From positions 1,178,001 through 1,242,000 of the forward strand of contig NZ_CP074405.1 of the NCBI RefSeq assembly GCF_018388445.1: a DNA stretch of 64,000 nt, written 5' to 3'. Position 1 is the first letter of the stretch. Each line of letters opens with the position of its first letter. The notes beneath the pieces were generated by a model. That model was not told where the DNA came from. It ran no database searches and was given only the letters and a program-made list of their open reading frames with translations. Shown in pieces: positions 31,141-39,814 of this stretch. This stretch comes from Cellulomonas wangleii. Lineage in GTDB: Bacteria; Actinomycetota; Actinomycetes; Actinomycetales; Cellulomonadaceae. Position numbers and translations under genes: made by a program.

Positions 31141-32147
31141 GCATCGGCAGCGGTCAGACACCGGAGATCAGCTCGGACGTGCTCCTCGTCCCGCGGGACG
31201 CGGCCCCCGAGGAGGCGACGCGCGTGCCGCGCCGCCCACGCCCGCGGCGCTCGCGGCACCGGCCCGCGTGGGAGGAGCCGCCGTCGCGGGTCGGCGCGCT
31301 CGTCAAGGCCCTCGTCCTGACGGGCGTGGTCCTGGCGGTCGTCCTGCCGCTGTGGACGGTCGTCCTCACCAGCCTGTCCACGCAGGCCGAGACGATCCGG
31401 GTGGGCGGGCTCGTGCTCGTCCCGGGCGAGCTCACCCTCAACGCGTACCGGCAGATCCTGTCCGGCGGCATCGTCACCCGGGCGGTCCTGGTGAGCGTCG
31501 GCATCACGGCCGTCGGCACCGTCCTGTCGACGGTGGTGTCGGTGCTGGCCGCCTACGGGCTGTCGCGCCCGTCGTCGCTGTGGCACCGCCCCCTCCTGTT
31601 CGTCTTCCTCGTGACGATGTTCTTCGGGGCGGGCCTGATCCCGACCTACCTGCTGGTGAGCGGCCTGGGTCTGATCGACTCGTACTGGGCGCTGATCCTG
31701 CCCGGCGCGGTGTCCGCGTTCAACGTGCTGATCCTGCGCAACTTCTTCATGGGGCTGGAGCCGGCGATCCTCGACGCCGCCCGGATCGACGGTGCGGGGG
31801 ACTGGCGCATCCTGGGCGGCGTCGTGCTGCCGATGTCGCGGGCCGTGGTCGCGGTGGTCGCCCTGTTCTACGGGGTGGGGTACTGGAACGCGTTCTTCAA
31901 CGCGATCCTCTACATCAACGACAACGCCAAGTGGCCGCTGCAGCTGGTGCTGCGCTCCTACGTGCTGCAGGGCGTGACGCTGCCCGGGTCGGGCGTCGGC
32001 CAGGTCGACGTCGCGACGGGCGCCGTGACGGGCCTGCCGGTCAAGATGGCGGTCATGGTGCTGGCGATCGTGCCGATCCTCGTGGTGTACCCGTTCGTGC
32101 AGCGGCACTTCACCAAGGGCGTCATCTTCGGCGCCATCAAGGGCTGA
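31137..32147 (+). CDS. Sugar ABC transporter permease (LplC/MalG-like)
   Basis: Second membrane subunit, 336 aa from ATG 31137 (ATGA overlap). An Arg/Pro-rich cytoplasmic N terminus of about 60 residues precedes six helices. The EAA loop is present as EPAILDAARIDGAGDWRI near residue 210. The ending FTKGVIFGAIKG is typical of this subfamily. The ATPase must be supplied from elsewhere, as with MsmK-type shared ATPases in other Gram-positives. Confidence 0.9.
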   Translation: MSIGSGQTPEISSDVLLVPRDAAPEEATRVPRRPRPRRSRHRPAWEEPPSRVGALVKALVLTGVVLAVVLPLWTVVLTSLSTQAETIRVGGLVLVPGELTLNAYRQILSGGIVTRAVLVSVGITAVGTVLSTVVSVLAAYGLSRPSSLWHRPLLFVFLVTMFFGAGLIPTYLLVSGLGLIDSYWALILPGAVSAFNVLILRNFFMGLEPAILDAARIDGAGDWRILGGVVLPMSRAVVAVVALFYGVGYWNAFFNAILYINDNAKWPLQLVLRSYVLQGVTLPGSGVGQVDVATGAVTGLPVKMAVMVLAIVPILVVYPFVQRHFTKGVIFGAIKG

Positions 32148-32194
32148 CGCCGGTGGTGCGCACGGGACGCACGGCTGGGTGGGCGGCCGCGTGG

Positions 32195-33202
32195 TCAGCG
32201 CGCGGGGGGAACCGTGCTGGCGCGCTCGACCAGCTGCGGGGTGAGCAGTCGCGTCTCCGCCGGGGCGGACTTCTCCACGCGGGCCATCGCCATCTCCACG
32301 GCCACCGTGCCGATGGTGTGCGCGGGGATGTCGATGCTCGTCAGGGGCAGCGGCTGGCCGACGGCCACGTCGGGCGGGCAGACGGCCAGGACCGAGACGT
32401 CGTCCGGGACGCGCCGCCCGCGCTCGCGGAGGGCAGCCAGCACCCAGGGCAGCGCGACCTCGTTGTGGACGACGAGCGCCGTGACGTCCGGCTGCCGGGC
32501 GAGCACGCGGTCGATCGCGTCGACGGCGCCGACCATCGACGACTCGCACGGCTCCACGATGCCCTCGACGCCGGCGTCGGAGGTCGCCTGCGTGAACCCG
32601 CGGATCATGCGCTCGGCGTACGACGTGTGCCGCTCGAGCACCGCACGCGGGGAGCCGACGAGGGCCACCTGCCGGTGGCCGAGCCGGGTGAGGTGGCGCA
32701 CGGCCAGCCGGCCCGCGGCGTCGAAGTCGAGGTCGACGCACGACAGCCCCTCGGGGTCCCGCGGCAGCCCGATGAGCACCGCGGGCTGGCTGAGGCGTGC
32801 CAGCACGGGCACGCGCGGGTCGTCGGCCTCGATGTCCATCATCACCAGCGCGTCGACCATCGAGCCGGTCGCGACGCGCTCCATGCCGGCGATCTCGTCG
32901 GCGGTCAGCAGCAGCACGTCGTGGTCGTACGTGCGCGCGGCGGTGACGACGCCGGTGACGAACTGCATGATCACCGAGACGTTGACGTCGACGCGCAGCG
33001 GGGCCATGAGGGCGAGCACGTTGGTGCGGCTGGAGGCCAGGGCGCGGGCGCCCGCGTGCGGGCGGTACCCCAGGTCGCGGATGGCCCGCTCGACGCGCTG
33101 GCGGGTGGGGGCCGAGATCGGCCGCTTGCCCGACAGCACGTAGGAGACGGTGGAGGTCGACACCCCTGCCGCTCGCGCCACGTCGTCGATGGTGCTCGCC
33201 AC
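32195..33202 (-). CDS. LacI-family transcriptional regulator of the glycosidase cluster
   Basis: Repressor, 335 aa from GTG 33202 with GGAG upstream on its strand; the 21-residue extension to 33265 lacks family sequence. The helix-turn-helix and hinge are complete (STIDDVARAAGVSTSTVSYV, hinge near residue 50), followed by a sugar-binding periplasmic-type domain. It sits between the transporter operon and the GH42-GH31 genes, with CG-centred palindromes at 28199, 28341, 33433 and 37861 as likely targets. The inducer is probably an imported oligosaccharide or a breakdown product; not determinable here. Confidence 0.9.
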   Translation of the reverse strand: MASTIDDVARAAGVSTSTVSYVLSGKRPISAPTRQRVERAIRDLGYRPHAGARALASSRTNVLALMAPLRVDVNVSVIMQFVTGVVTAARTYDHDVLLLTADEIAGMERVATGSMVDALVMMDIEADDPRVPVLARLSQPAVLIGLPRDPEGLSCVDLDFDAAGRLAVRHLTRLGHRQVALVGSPRAVLERHTSYAERMIRGFTQATSDAGVEGIVEPCESSMVGAVDAIDRVLARQPDVTALVVHNEVALPWVLAALRERGRRVPDDVSVLAVCPPDVAVGQPLPLTSIDIPAHTIGTVAVEMAMARVEKSAPAETRLLTPQLVERASTVPPAR

Positions 33203-33343
33203 GTCGCTCCGTCCGTCAGGTGCTCGGGGCTCGCCGGATCGCGCTCCCACCCGCTGGTGCGGCACACCCTAGCGCGCGGTCCGGGTGCCCCGAGCGGCCC
33301 GGTGGCGCGGGTTCACCCGCGTGGACGGGCAGGGTCGGCACGC

Positions 33344-33351
33344 AAGCGCTT
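33344..33351. promoter_or_regulatory. LacI-type half-palindrome in the regulator/GH42 gap
   Basis: AAGCGCTT is an 8-bp CG-centred palindrome, matching the core of the better site at 33433-33442. It lies 142 bases upstream of the LacI start and 90 bases from the other site, so looping or autoregulation is possible. A further palindrome CGATATCG is at 33410-33417. The whole gap (33203-33483, 281 bases) is regulatory with no reading frame of note. Confidence 0.4.
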
Positions 33352-33423
33352 CGCCTCGCACCTGGTCGGACGTCCGGCTCGACGCCGGGGGACCCACGCG
33401 GAGGTAGAACGATATCGACCCGC

Positions 33424-33442
33424 TAGGCTGGTGAAGCGCTTC
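33424..33442 (+). promoter_or_regulatory. Predicted GH42-GH31 promoter with LacI-type operator at the start site
   Basis: TAGGCT (33424-33429) is a good -10. The palindrome GAAGCGCTTC (33433-33442) covers the expected transcription start. Repressor binding would block the promoter directly. The -35 is not clear. Confidence 0.6.
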
Positions 33443-33483
33443 GACGATCAAGGCGCCCAGGGGCGCGGCGGGAGGCGGACCTC

Positions 33484-35538
33484 GTGACGGACCTCGCGAC
33501 ACCCCGCGCGGCACCCGCGCCCACCCGGCCGCTCGCGCGCCTCACCGACGAGGTCGGCCTCCTGCTCGGCGCCGACTGGAACCCCGAGCAGTGGCCGCCC
33601 GAGGTCTGGCGCGAGGACGTCGCTCTCATGCGCGACGCGGGCGTGAACCTCGTGACGGTCGGCGTCTTCGCCTGGGCCGCGCTCGAGCCCCGGCCCGGGC
33701 GCTTCGAGCTCGGCTGGCTGGAGCAGGTCGTCGACCTCGCCGCCGACCACGGCATCCTCGTCGACCTCGCCACCCCGACCGCCTCGCCCCCGCCCTGGCT
33801 CGGGGTGCTCTGGCCGGGCACGCGAGCCGTCACGCGGGACGGCGTCCGCCTGTCGCACGGGTCCCGCAACCACTTCTGCCCCTCCTCCCCGCAGTACCGC
33901 GAGCGGTCCCTGTCCGTCGTGCGGACGCTCGCCGCGCGGTTCGGCCCCCACCCCGGCGTGCGGATGTGGCACGTCGGCAACGAGTTCGGCCAGGTGTGCT
34001 GGTGCGAGCACTGCGCGCAGGGGTTCCGCACGTGGCTGCGGGCACGGTACGGCAGCCTCGACGAGCTGAACCGGGCGTGGGGCACCACGTTCTGGAGCCA
34101 GCGCTACGACGAGTGGTCCGAGGTGATCCCGCCGCGGACCGCGCCCTACCTGGTCAACCCGACCCAGGTGCTCGACCACCGGCGGTTCGCCTCCGACCAG
34201 CTCCTGGCGCTCTACCTCGAGCAGCGCGAGGTCGTGGAGCAGCACGCGCCCGGCGTGCCGGTCACCACCAACCTCATGGGCTTCCACCACCCGACCGACT
34301 ACTGGCGCTGGGCCCCGCACCTCGACGTCGTCGCCGACGACGTCTACGGGGACCCGGCCGACCCGGACGACGTGGTGCGGGTCGCGCTCACGCACGACCT
34401 CGCGCGCGGCCTGGCCGGCGGCGCGCCGTGGATGGTCATGGAGCAGGCGGCCGGTGCCGTGAGCTGGCGGCCCCACAACGTGCCCAAGTCGACCGCCCGG
34501 CTGCGCCTGGACTCGCTGCGCGCGATCGCCCGCGGCGCCGACGGCTCGTGCTTCTTCCAGTGGCGGGCGTCCGTGGTCGGCGCCGAGCGCTTCCACTCGG
34601 CGCTCGTCCCGCACGCCGGGCCGGACACCGCGCGGCACCGCGCGGTGGTGGCGCACGGTGCTGAGCTGGGCAGGCTGCGTCGCGTCGTCGGCACACGGGT
34701 GCCCGCACGGGTGGCGCTGGTCATGGACTGGTCGAGCTGGTGGGCGGCCGAGGAGCCGGGCGGCCCGTCGGAGCGGCTGCGCGTGCTCCCGCAGCTCCTG
34801 GCCTACTACCGGCCGCTGTGGGAGGACGGCGTCGCGGTGGACGTCGTGCCCCCCGGTGCGGACCTCGACGGGTACGACCTGGTGGTGGCGCCGCAGCTGT
34901 TCCTCGTCGACGACGCCCACGTCCCGGGCCTGCGTCGCGTGGTCGAGCGTGGTGGCGTGCTGCTCGTCGGGCCGTTCTCCGCCGTGGTCGACCGCGACGC
35001 CCACGTGCGCACCGGCCGGTTCCCCGTCCCGTTCGCGGACCTGGTCGGCGGATCGGGGGAGGAGCACGTGCCGCTGCCCGACGTCGGGGTGAGCGTGCGG
35101 TCCGACCTGCTCGGTGACGTCGTGGTGCACGACTGGGCCGAGCGCCTGCGCGTCGACGACGGTGAGGCCCTCGCCACGGTCGACGGGGGTGACCTGGACG
35201 GCTGCCCGCTGGTGGTCCGCCGCCGGCACGACGGCGGCGGGCAGGGCTGGTACGTCGGCGCGCTGCTACCGCCGGACGCCGTGGGGGCCGTGGTCCGCGC
35301 CTGTCTGGCGGCGGCCGGTGTCGCGGGCCCCGCCGACGTGCGGGCCGAGGCGGGCGTGGAGGTCGTGCGCCGCGGGGACGTCCTCTTCTGCCTCAACGCG
35401 AGCGACCGGCCGCGCGCCGTCGAGCTCACCGACGCCGGGGCCGGAGCCTGGCACGACCTGCTGACCGGCACCGACGTCACCGGCCGTGTGCCGCTGGCGG
35501 CGCACGGCGCCCTCGCCCTGACCGAGAGGACCCCATGA
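33484..35538 (+). CDS. Glycoside hydrolase family 42 beta-galactosidase
   Basis: Intracellular beta-galactosidase (some members act on alpha-L-arabinopyranosides), 684 aa from GTG 33484, no signal peptide. The catalytic barrel opens with GLLLGADWNPEQWP. The acid/base glutamate is in MWHVGNEFG (residue 167) and the nucleophile in WMVMEQAAG (residue 320). The CWCEHC cluster matches the structural zinc site of the family. A trimerisation domain and a small C-terminal beta domain follow. It overlaps the GH31 gene by four bases. In this cluster it could remove galactose from xyloglucan side chains. Confidence 0.92.
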   Translation: MTDLATPRAAPAPTRPLARLTDEVGLLLGADWNPEQWPPEVWREDVALMRDAGVNLVTVGVFAWAALEPRPGRFELGWLEQVVDLAADHGILVDLATPTASPPPWLGVLWPGTRAVTRDGVRLSHGSRNHFCPSSPQYRERSLSVVRTLAARFGPHPGVRMWHVGNEFGQVCWCEHCAQGFRTWLRARYGSLDELNRAWGTTFWSQRYDEWSEVIPPRTAPYLVNPTQVLDHRRFASDQLLALYLEQREVVEQHAPGVPVTTNLMGFHHPTDYWRWAPHLDVVADDVYGDPADPDDVVRVALTHDLARGLAGGAPWMVMEQAAGAVSWRPHNVPKSTARLRLDSLRAIARGADGSCFFQWRASVVGAERFHSALVPHAGPDTARHRAVVAHGAELGRLRRVVGTRVPARVALVMDWSSWWAAEEPGGPSERLRVLPQLLAYYRPLWEDGVAVDVVPPGADLDGYDLVVAPQLFLVDDAHVPGLRRVVERGGVLLVGPFSAVVDRDAHVRTGRFPVPFADLVGGSGEEHVPLPDVGVSVRSDLLGDVVVHDWAERLRVDDGEALATVDGGDLDGCPLVVRRRHDGGGQGWYVGALLPPDAVGAVVRACLAAAGVAGPADVRAEAGVEVVRRGDVLFCLNASDRPRAVELTDAGAGAWHDLLTGTDVTGRVPLAAHGALALTERTP

Positions 35539-37808
35539 AGTTCACCGACGGCTACTGGCAGCTCCTGCCCGGGGTCACCGAGCTGCGTCCCCGCCACGTG
35601 GACGACGTCGTCGCCGGCGAGGACACGCTCACCGTGTACGCGTCGACGGCGCCGATCGTCACGCGCGGGGACACGCTCAACCGGCCACTGGTGACGGTGA
35701 CCCTGCACTCGCCCATGGACGGCGTCGTCGGCGTGACCATCGAGCACTTCCAGGGTGGGCTGGACCGCGGTCCGCGGTTCGCGCTGCACCGCAGCGTGGG
35801 CGACGTCAAGATCACGACGCCGCAGCTCAACGGGGCCCCCGTGGCGACGCTCCGCTCGGGCCCGCTCGAGGCGCGGGTGGCGACCGAGGGGGACTGGTCG
35901 GTCGAGTTCGTCGCCGACGGCCGCGTGCTCACCTCGTCCGTGGCCCGCAGCGTCGGGGTGATGACCGACGCCGCGGGGCGGCACTTCGTCCGTGAGCAGC
36001 TGACCCTGGGCGTCGGGGAGCACGTCTACGGCCTGGGCGAGCGGTTCGGCGCCCTGGTGAAGAACGGCCAGACGGTGGACATCTGGAACGCCGACGGCGG
36101 CACGGCCAGCGACCAGGCGTACAAGAACGTGCCGTTCTACCTCTCGGACACGGGGTACGGGGTGTTCGTCGACCAGCCGGAGCGGGTCTCCTTCGAGATC
36201 GGTACCGAGGTCGTCTCGCGCGCCCAGTTCTCGGTGGAGGGGCAGTCGCTGACCTACTACGTCGTGGCCGGCCCGACGCCCAAGGACGTGCTGCGCCGGT
36301 ACACCGCGCTCACCGGCCGCCCGGCGCGGGTGCCCGACTGGTCCTACGGCCTGTGGCTGTCCACCTCGTTCACCACCAGCTACGACGAGGCCACGGTCAC
36401 GCACTTCGTCGACGGCATGGCCGAGCGCGACCTGCCGCTGAGCGTCTTCCACTTCGACTGCTTCTGGATGCGGCAGTTCCACTGGAGCGACTTCGTGTGG
36501 GACCCGGCGACGTTCCCGGACCCCGAGGGGATGCTGCGCCGGCTCAAGGAGCGCGGTCTGCGCATCTGCGTCTGGATCAACCCCTACATCGCGCAGCGCT
36601 CGGCGCTGTTCGCGGAGGGCAAGGAGCTCGGCCACCTGGTGCGCAACGCGGACGGGTCCGTGTGGCAGTGGAACCTGTGGCAGGCGGGGATGGCGCTGGT
36701 GGACTTCACCAGCCCGGACGCCGTCGCGTGGTACCAGGGCAAGCTGCGCACGCTGCTGGACCAGGGCGTCGACTGCTTCAAGACCGACTTCGGCGAGCGG
36801 ATCCCGACCGACGTGGTGTGGCACGACGGGTCGGACCCGCAGCGCATGCACAACTACTACGCGCACCTGTACAACCGGTGCGTCTTCGAGCTCCTGGAGG
36901 CCGAGCGGGGACCGGGCGAGGCGGTGCTGTTCGCGCGCTCGGCCACCGCGGGCGGCCAGCAGTACCCGGTGCACTGGGGCGGCGACTGCGAGTCGACCTT
37001 CGTCTCGATGGCGGAGTCGCTGCGCGGCGGGCTGTCGCTGGCGCTGTCGGGGTTCGGGTTCTGGAGCCACGACATCGGCGGGTTCGAGGGCGTGCCCGAC
37101 GCCGCGGTGTTCAAGCGGTGGGTGCCGTTCGGGCTGCTGTCGTCGCACAGCCGGTTGCACGGCTCGGACTCCTACCGGGTGCCGTGGGCGTTCGACGAGG
37201 AGGCGGTCGAGGTCACGCGGCGCTTCACGCGGCTCAAGCTGTCGCTCATGCCCTACCTGGCGCAGGCGGGCCGGGTGGCGCACGAGGAAGGGCTGCCCGT
37301 CATGCGGCCGATGGTGCTGGAGTTCCCGCACGACCGGGGGGCCGCGACCGTGGACACCCAGTACATGCTGGGGGAGTCGCTGCTGGTGGCGCCCGTGTTC
37401 TCGGCGGACGGGGACGTCGACGTCTACGTGCCGGAGGGGACGTGGACGTCGCTGCTGACGGGGGAGCAGGTCACCGGCCCGCGCTGGGTCCACGAGCGGC
37501 ACGGCGTCGACTCGGTCCCGCTGTACGTGCGGCCGGGCACGGTGCTGCCCGTCGGCGCGCACGACGACCGCCCCGACCGGGACCACGCCGACGGCGTCAC
37601 GCTGCGGCTGTTCGGGCTGGCCGACGGTCACGTCTCGACGCTGCGCGTGCCGAGCGGGCAGGGCGAGGCGACGTTCGAGGTGCGGCGCGTCGGGGCGACC
37701 GTGCGGGTGCGCGCGGTCGGGGCCCCGGGGGCGTGGGCGGTGCACCCGTGGGGCGGGGACCGGGTCGACGTCGCGGCGGGCACGGCGGAGGTCGAGCTGC
37801 GGGCGTGA
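35535..37808 (+). CDS. yicI: Alpha-xylosidase, glycoside hydrolase family 31 (YicI-like)
   Basis: Removes alpha-1,6-linked xylose from the non-reducing end of xyloglucan oligosaccharides or isoprimeverose. It is 757 aa; long stretches are nearly identical to E. coli YicI (for example VFHFDCFWM, CVWINPYI, SSHSRLHGS). The nucleophile aspartate is residue 418 in DCFKTDFGERIPTDV (YicI Asp416) and the acid/base is residue 484 in HWGGDCES (YicI Asp482). No signal peptide, so it acts in the cytoplasm. It overlaps the GH42 gene, giving a two-gene operon. Alpha-xylosidase specificity is supported by conservation of the YicI-specific FHFDCFWM loop. Confidence 0.95.
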   Translation: MKFTDGYWQLLPGVTELRPRHVDDVVAGEDTLTVYASTAPIVTRGDTLNRPLVTVTLHSPMDGVVGVTIEHFQGGLDRGPRFALHRSVGDVKITTPQLNGAPVATLRSGPLEARVATEGDWSVEFVADGRVLTSSVARSVGVMTDAAGRHFVREQLTLGVGEHVYGLGERFGALVKNGQTVDIWNADGGTASDQAYKNVPFYLSDTGYGVFVDQPERVSFEIGTEVVSRAQFSVEGQSLTYYVVAGPTPKDVLRRYTALTGRPARVPDWSYGLWLSTSFTTSYDEATVTHFVDGMAERDLPLSVFHFDCFWMRQFHWSDFVWDPATFPDPEGMLRRLKERGLRICVWINPYIAQRSALFAEGKELGHLVRNADGSVWQWNLWQAGMALVDFTSPDAVAWYQGKLRTLLDQGVDCFKTDFGERIPTDVVWHDGSDPQRMHNYYAHLYNRCVFELLEAERGPGEAVLFARSATAGGQQYPVHWGGDCESTFVSMAESLRGGLSLALSGFGFWSHDIGGFEGVPDAAVFKRWVPFGLLSSHSRLHGSDSYRVPWAFDEEAVEVTRRFTRLKLSLMPYLAQAGRVAHEEGLPVMRPMVLEFPHDRGAATVDTQYMLGESLLVAPVFSADGDVDVYVPEGTWTSLLTGEQVTGPRWVHERHGVDSVPLYVRPGTVLPVGAHDDRPDRDHADGVTLRLFGLADGHVSTLRVPSGQGEATFEVRRVGATVRVRAVGAPGAWAVHPWGGDRVDVAAGTAEVELRA

Positions 37809-37819
37809 GCGACGCCCGC
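37799..37819 (+). terminator. Hairpin spanning the GH31 stop codon
   Basis: GCGGGCGT (37799-37806) pairs with ACGCCCGC (37812-37819) over a five-base loop that holds most of the stop codon. Possible terminator before the separately controlled GH1 gene; no U-tract. Confidence 0.45.
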
Positions 37820-37858
37820 TGAGTCGTCCCAGGGGTGCGGGAGCGGTCCCACTCCCTG

Positions 37859-37874
37859 TATCGTATCGATTCGA
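37859..37874 (+). promoter_or_regulatory. GH1 promoter -10 with overlapping LacI-type operator
   Basis: TATCGT (37859-37864) is a plausible -10. It overlaps TCGTATCGATTCGA (37861-37874), a 14-bp CG-centred repeat with six of seven positions symmetric and the same TCG...CGA outer arms as the sites at 28199 and 28341. This brings GH1 into the same predicted regulon. Confidence 0.55.
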
Positions 37875-37955
37875 CCCGTGGGGCACCGTTGCCGCACGGC
37901 CGCGGCGGGTGACCGTTCCGGTCCCGCCGGACCACGTGGACCCACGGAGGCCAGC

Positions 37956-39404
37956 ATGACCAGCACGACGAGGCCGTCCGGCCGTCCCTTCCCGGCAGAC
38001 TTCCTGTGGGGCTCGGCCACCGCGTCGTACCAGATCGAGGGAGCCGTCCACGAGGACGGCCGCGCCCCGTCCATCTGGGACACGTTCTCCCACACCCCGG
38101 GCAAGGTGCTGAACGGGGACACCGGCGACGTGGCGATCGACCACTACCACCGCGTGCCGCAGGACGTGGCGATCATGAAGGACCTGGGCCTGCAGGCGTA
38201 CCGGTTCTCGATCGCGTGGTCGCGCGTGCTGCCCACCGGCACGGGCGAGGTCAACCAGGCGGGCCTGGACTTCTACGCCGACCTCGTCGACCGGCTGATC
38301 GCCGACGGCATCAAGCCGGTCGTGACGCTGTACCACTGGGACCTGCCGCAGACGCTCGAGGACGAGGGCGGCTGGACCAACCGGGCGACCGCGGAGGCGT
38401 TCGCGGAGTACGCCCGCGTCGTCGCCCGCGCGCTGGGCGACCGGGTGCACCTGTGGACCACGCTCAACGAGCCGTGGTGCTCGTCCTTCCTCGGCTACGG
38501 CTCCGGCGTGCACGCCCCGGGCGTCACGGACCCGGCCGCGGCGCTCGCGGCGGTCCACCACCTCAACCTCGCGCACGGGCTGGCCGCCCGCGCGATCCGT
38601 GAGGAGCTCGGTGCGCAGACGCCCGTGTCGATCACCCTCAACCTGCACGTGACGCGCGCCGCGTCCCACGAGCCCGCGGACGTCGAGGCCAAGCGCCGCA
38701 TCGACACCATCGCGAACGAGGTCTTCCTCGGCCCGCTGCTCGAGGGCGCGTACCCCGAGCGTGTGTTCGCGGACACCGCCGGCATCAGCGACTGGTCGTT
38801 CGTGCAGGACGGTGACCTCGACCTCATCCGCGTCCCGATCGACCTGCTGGGCGTCAACTACTACTCCACCGGCCGCGTCCAGCACGGGACGCCGCCGGTC
38901 GGCGACGGAACGCCGGGTCCCGACGGGCACCGGTCGTCCGTCGTCAGCCCCTGGGTCGGTGCCGACCAGGTCGAGTGGCTGCCGCAGCCCGGGCCGCACA
39001 CGGCGATGGGCTGGAACATCGAGCCCCAGGGCCTGGTGGACCTGCTGCTCGAGCTGCACGAGCGCTACCCGGGGCTGCCCCTGGCCATCACCGAGAACGG
39101 CGCGGCGTTCTACGACACCGTGACGCCGGACGGCCGGGTGCACGACGCGGAGCGCGTCGCGTACCTGCACGACCACCTCGACGCCGTCGGCGAGGCCATG
39201 GACAAGGGCGTCGACGTGCGCGGCTACTTCGTGTGGTCGCTGTTCGACAACTTCGAGTGGGCCTACGGCTACGACCGCCGCTTCGGTGTCGTGCACGTCG
39301 ACTACGACACGCAGGTGCGGACCCTCAAGGACTCGGCGCGGTGGTACCGCGAGCTCGTCCGCACGGGTGTCATCCCGACGCCGGACTCCGCGGCGACCCT
39401 CTGA
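37956..39404 (+). CDS. Beta-glucosidase, glycoside hydrolase family 1
   Basis: Cytoplasmic enzyme cleaving terminal beta-linked glucose from cello-oligosaccharides. It is 482 aa from ATG 37956 with ACGGAGG upstream; no signal peptide. Family marks are [15 protein letters not shown] at the N terminus, the acid/base in TTLNEPW (Glu172) and the nucleophile in [12 protein letters not shown] (Glu380), plus [15 protein letters not shown] near the end. It has its own promoter and operator 82 or more bases upstream. In a xyloglucan scheme it would remove backbone glucose after GH31 action. Confidence 0.95.
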   Translation: MTSTTRPSGRPFPADFLWGSATASYQIEGAVHEDGRAPSIWDTFSHTPGKVLNGDTGDVAIDHYHRVPQDVAIMKDLGLQAYRFSIAWSRVLPTGTGEVNQAGLDFYADLVDRLIADGIKPVVTLYHWDLPQTLEDEGGWTNRATAEAFAEYARVVARALGDRVHLWTTLNEPWCSSFLGYGSGVHAPGVTDPAAALAAVHHLNLAHGLAARAIREELGAQTPVSITLNLHVTRAASHEPADVEAKRRIDTIANEVFLGPLLEGAYPERVFADTAGISDWSFVQDGDLDLIRVPIDLLGVNYYSTGRVQHGTPPVGDGTPGPDGHRSSVVSPWVGADQVEWLPQPGPHTAMGWNIEPQGLVDLLLELHERYPGLPLAITENGAAFYDTVTPDGRVHDAERVAYLHDHLDAVGEAMDKGVDVRGYFVWSLFDNFEWAYGYDRRFGVVHVDYDTQVRTLKDSARWYRELVRTGVIPTPDSAATL

Positions 39405-39419
39405 CGCACGCCCCACCGT

Positions 39420-39453
39420 CGCCCCGCCCGCCGCGACCGCGGCCGGCGGGGCG
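39420..39453 (+). terminator. Hairpin terminator after the GH1 gene
   Basis: A 9-bp outer stem (39420-39428 with 39445-39453) and a 4-bp inner stem (39431-39434 with 39439-39442) enclose a GACC loop, 16 bases after the stop. Confidence 0.6.
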
Positions 39454-39508
39454 TCGGCGTCCCGGGCCGCGGGAGCGGGCGGGTCGGCGGCCGGGTGAGG
39501 ATGGTGCC

Positions 39509-39814
39509 GTGCCACGCTCCCGCCGATCGTCCCGTCGCCCCTACGGGACCGGTCACGTGCCCCTCGACCTGGACCGGGTGACGGGCGGACGCCGGTCCGA
39601 GAGCGGGCCCGACGGCGAGTGGGTCGTGCAGCGGGTCGCCGGGTCGGACCGCGAGTACCGCTGCCCCGGCTGCTTCCAGACCGTCGCGGCCGGCACCGCC
39701 CACGTCGTCGCGTGGCGCACCGACTCCTGGCGCGGGGACGGACTCGACGAGCGGCGGCACTGGCACACCGCGTGCTGGCAGGCGCGCACCCGGCGCGGGC
39801 CGACACGCCGGTGA
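39509..39814 (+). CDS. Conserved actinobacterial CPGC-motif small protein
   Basis: 101 aa from GTG 39509. A basic N terminus (PRSRRSSRRPYG) is followed by a central CPGC pair and a later HWHTACW motif, which together could form a single zinc-ribbon-like site (two Cys, His, Cys). Short proteins of this layout are widespread in Actinobacteria, often labelled ATP/GTP-binding without experimental support. Four-base overlap with the HAD phosphatase gene suggests cotranslation. Function unknown. Confidence 0.7.
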   Translation: MPRSRRSSRRPYGTGHVPLDLDRVTGGRRSESGPDGEWVVQRVAGSDREYRCPGCFQTVAAGTAHVVAWRTDSWRGDGLDERRHWHTACWQARTRRGPTRR

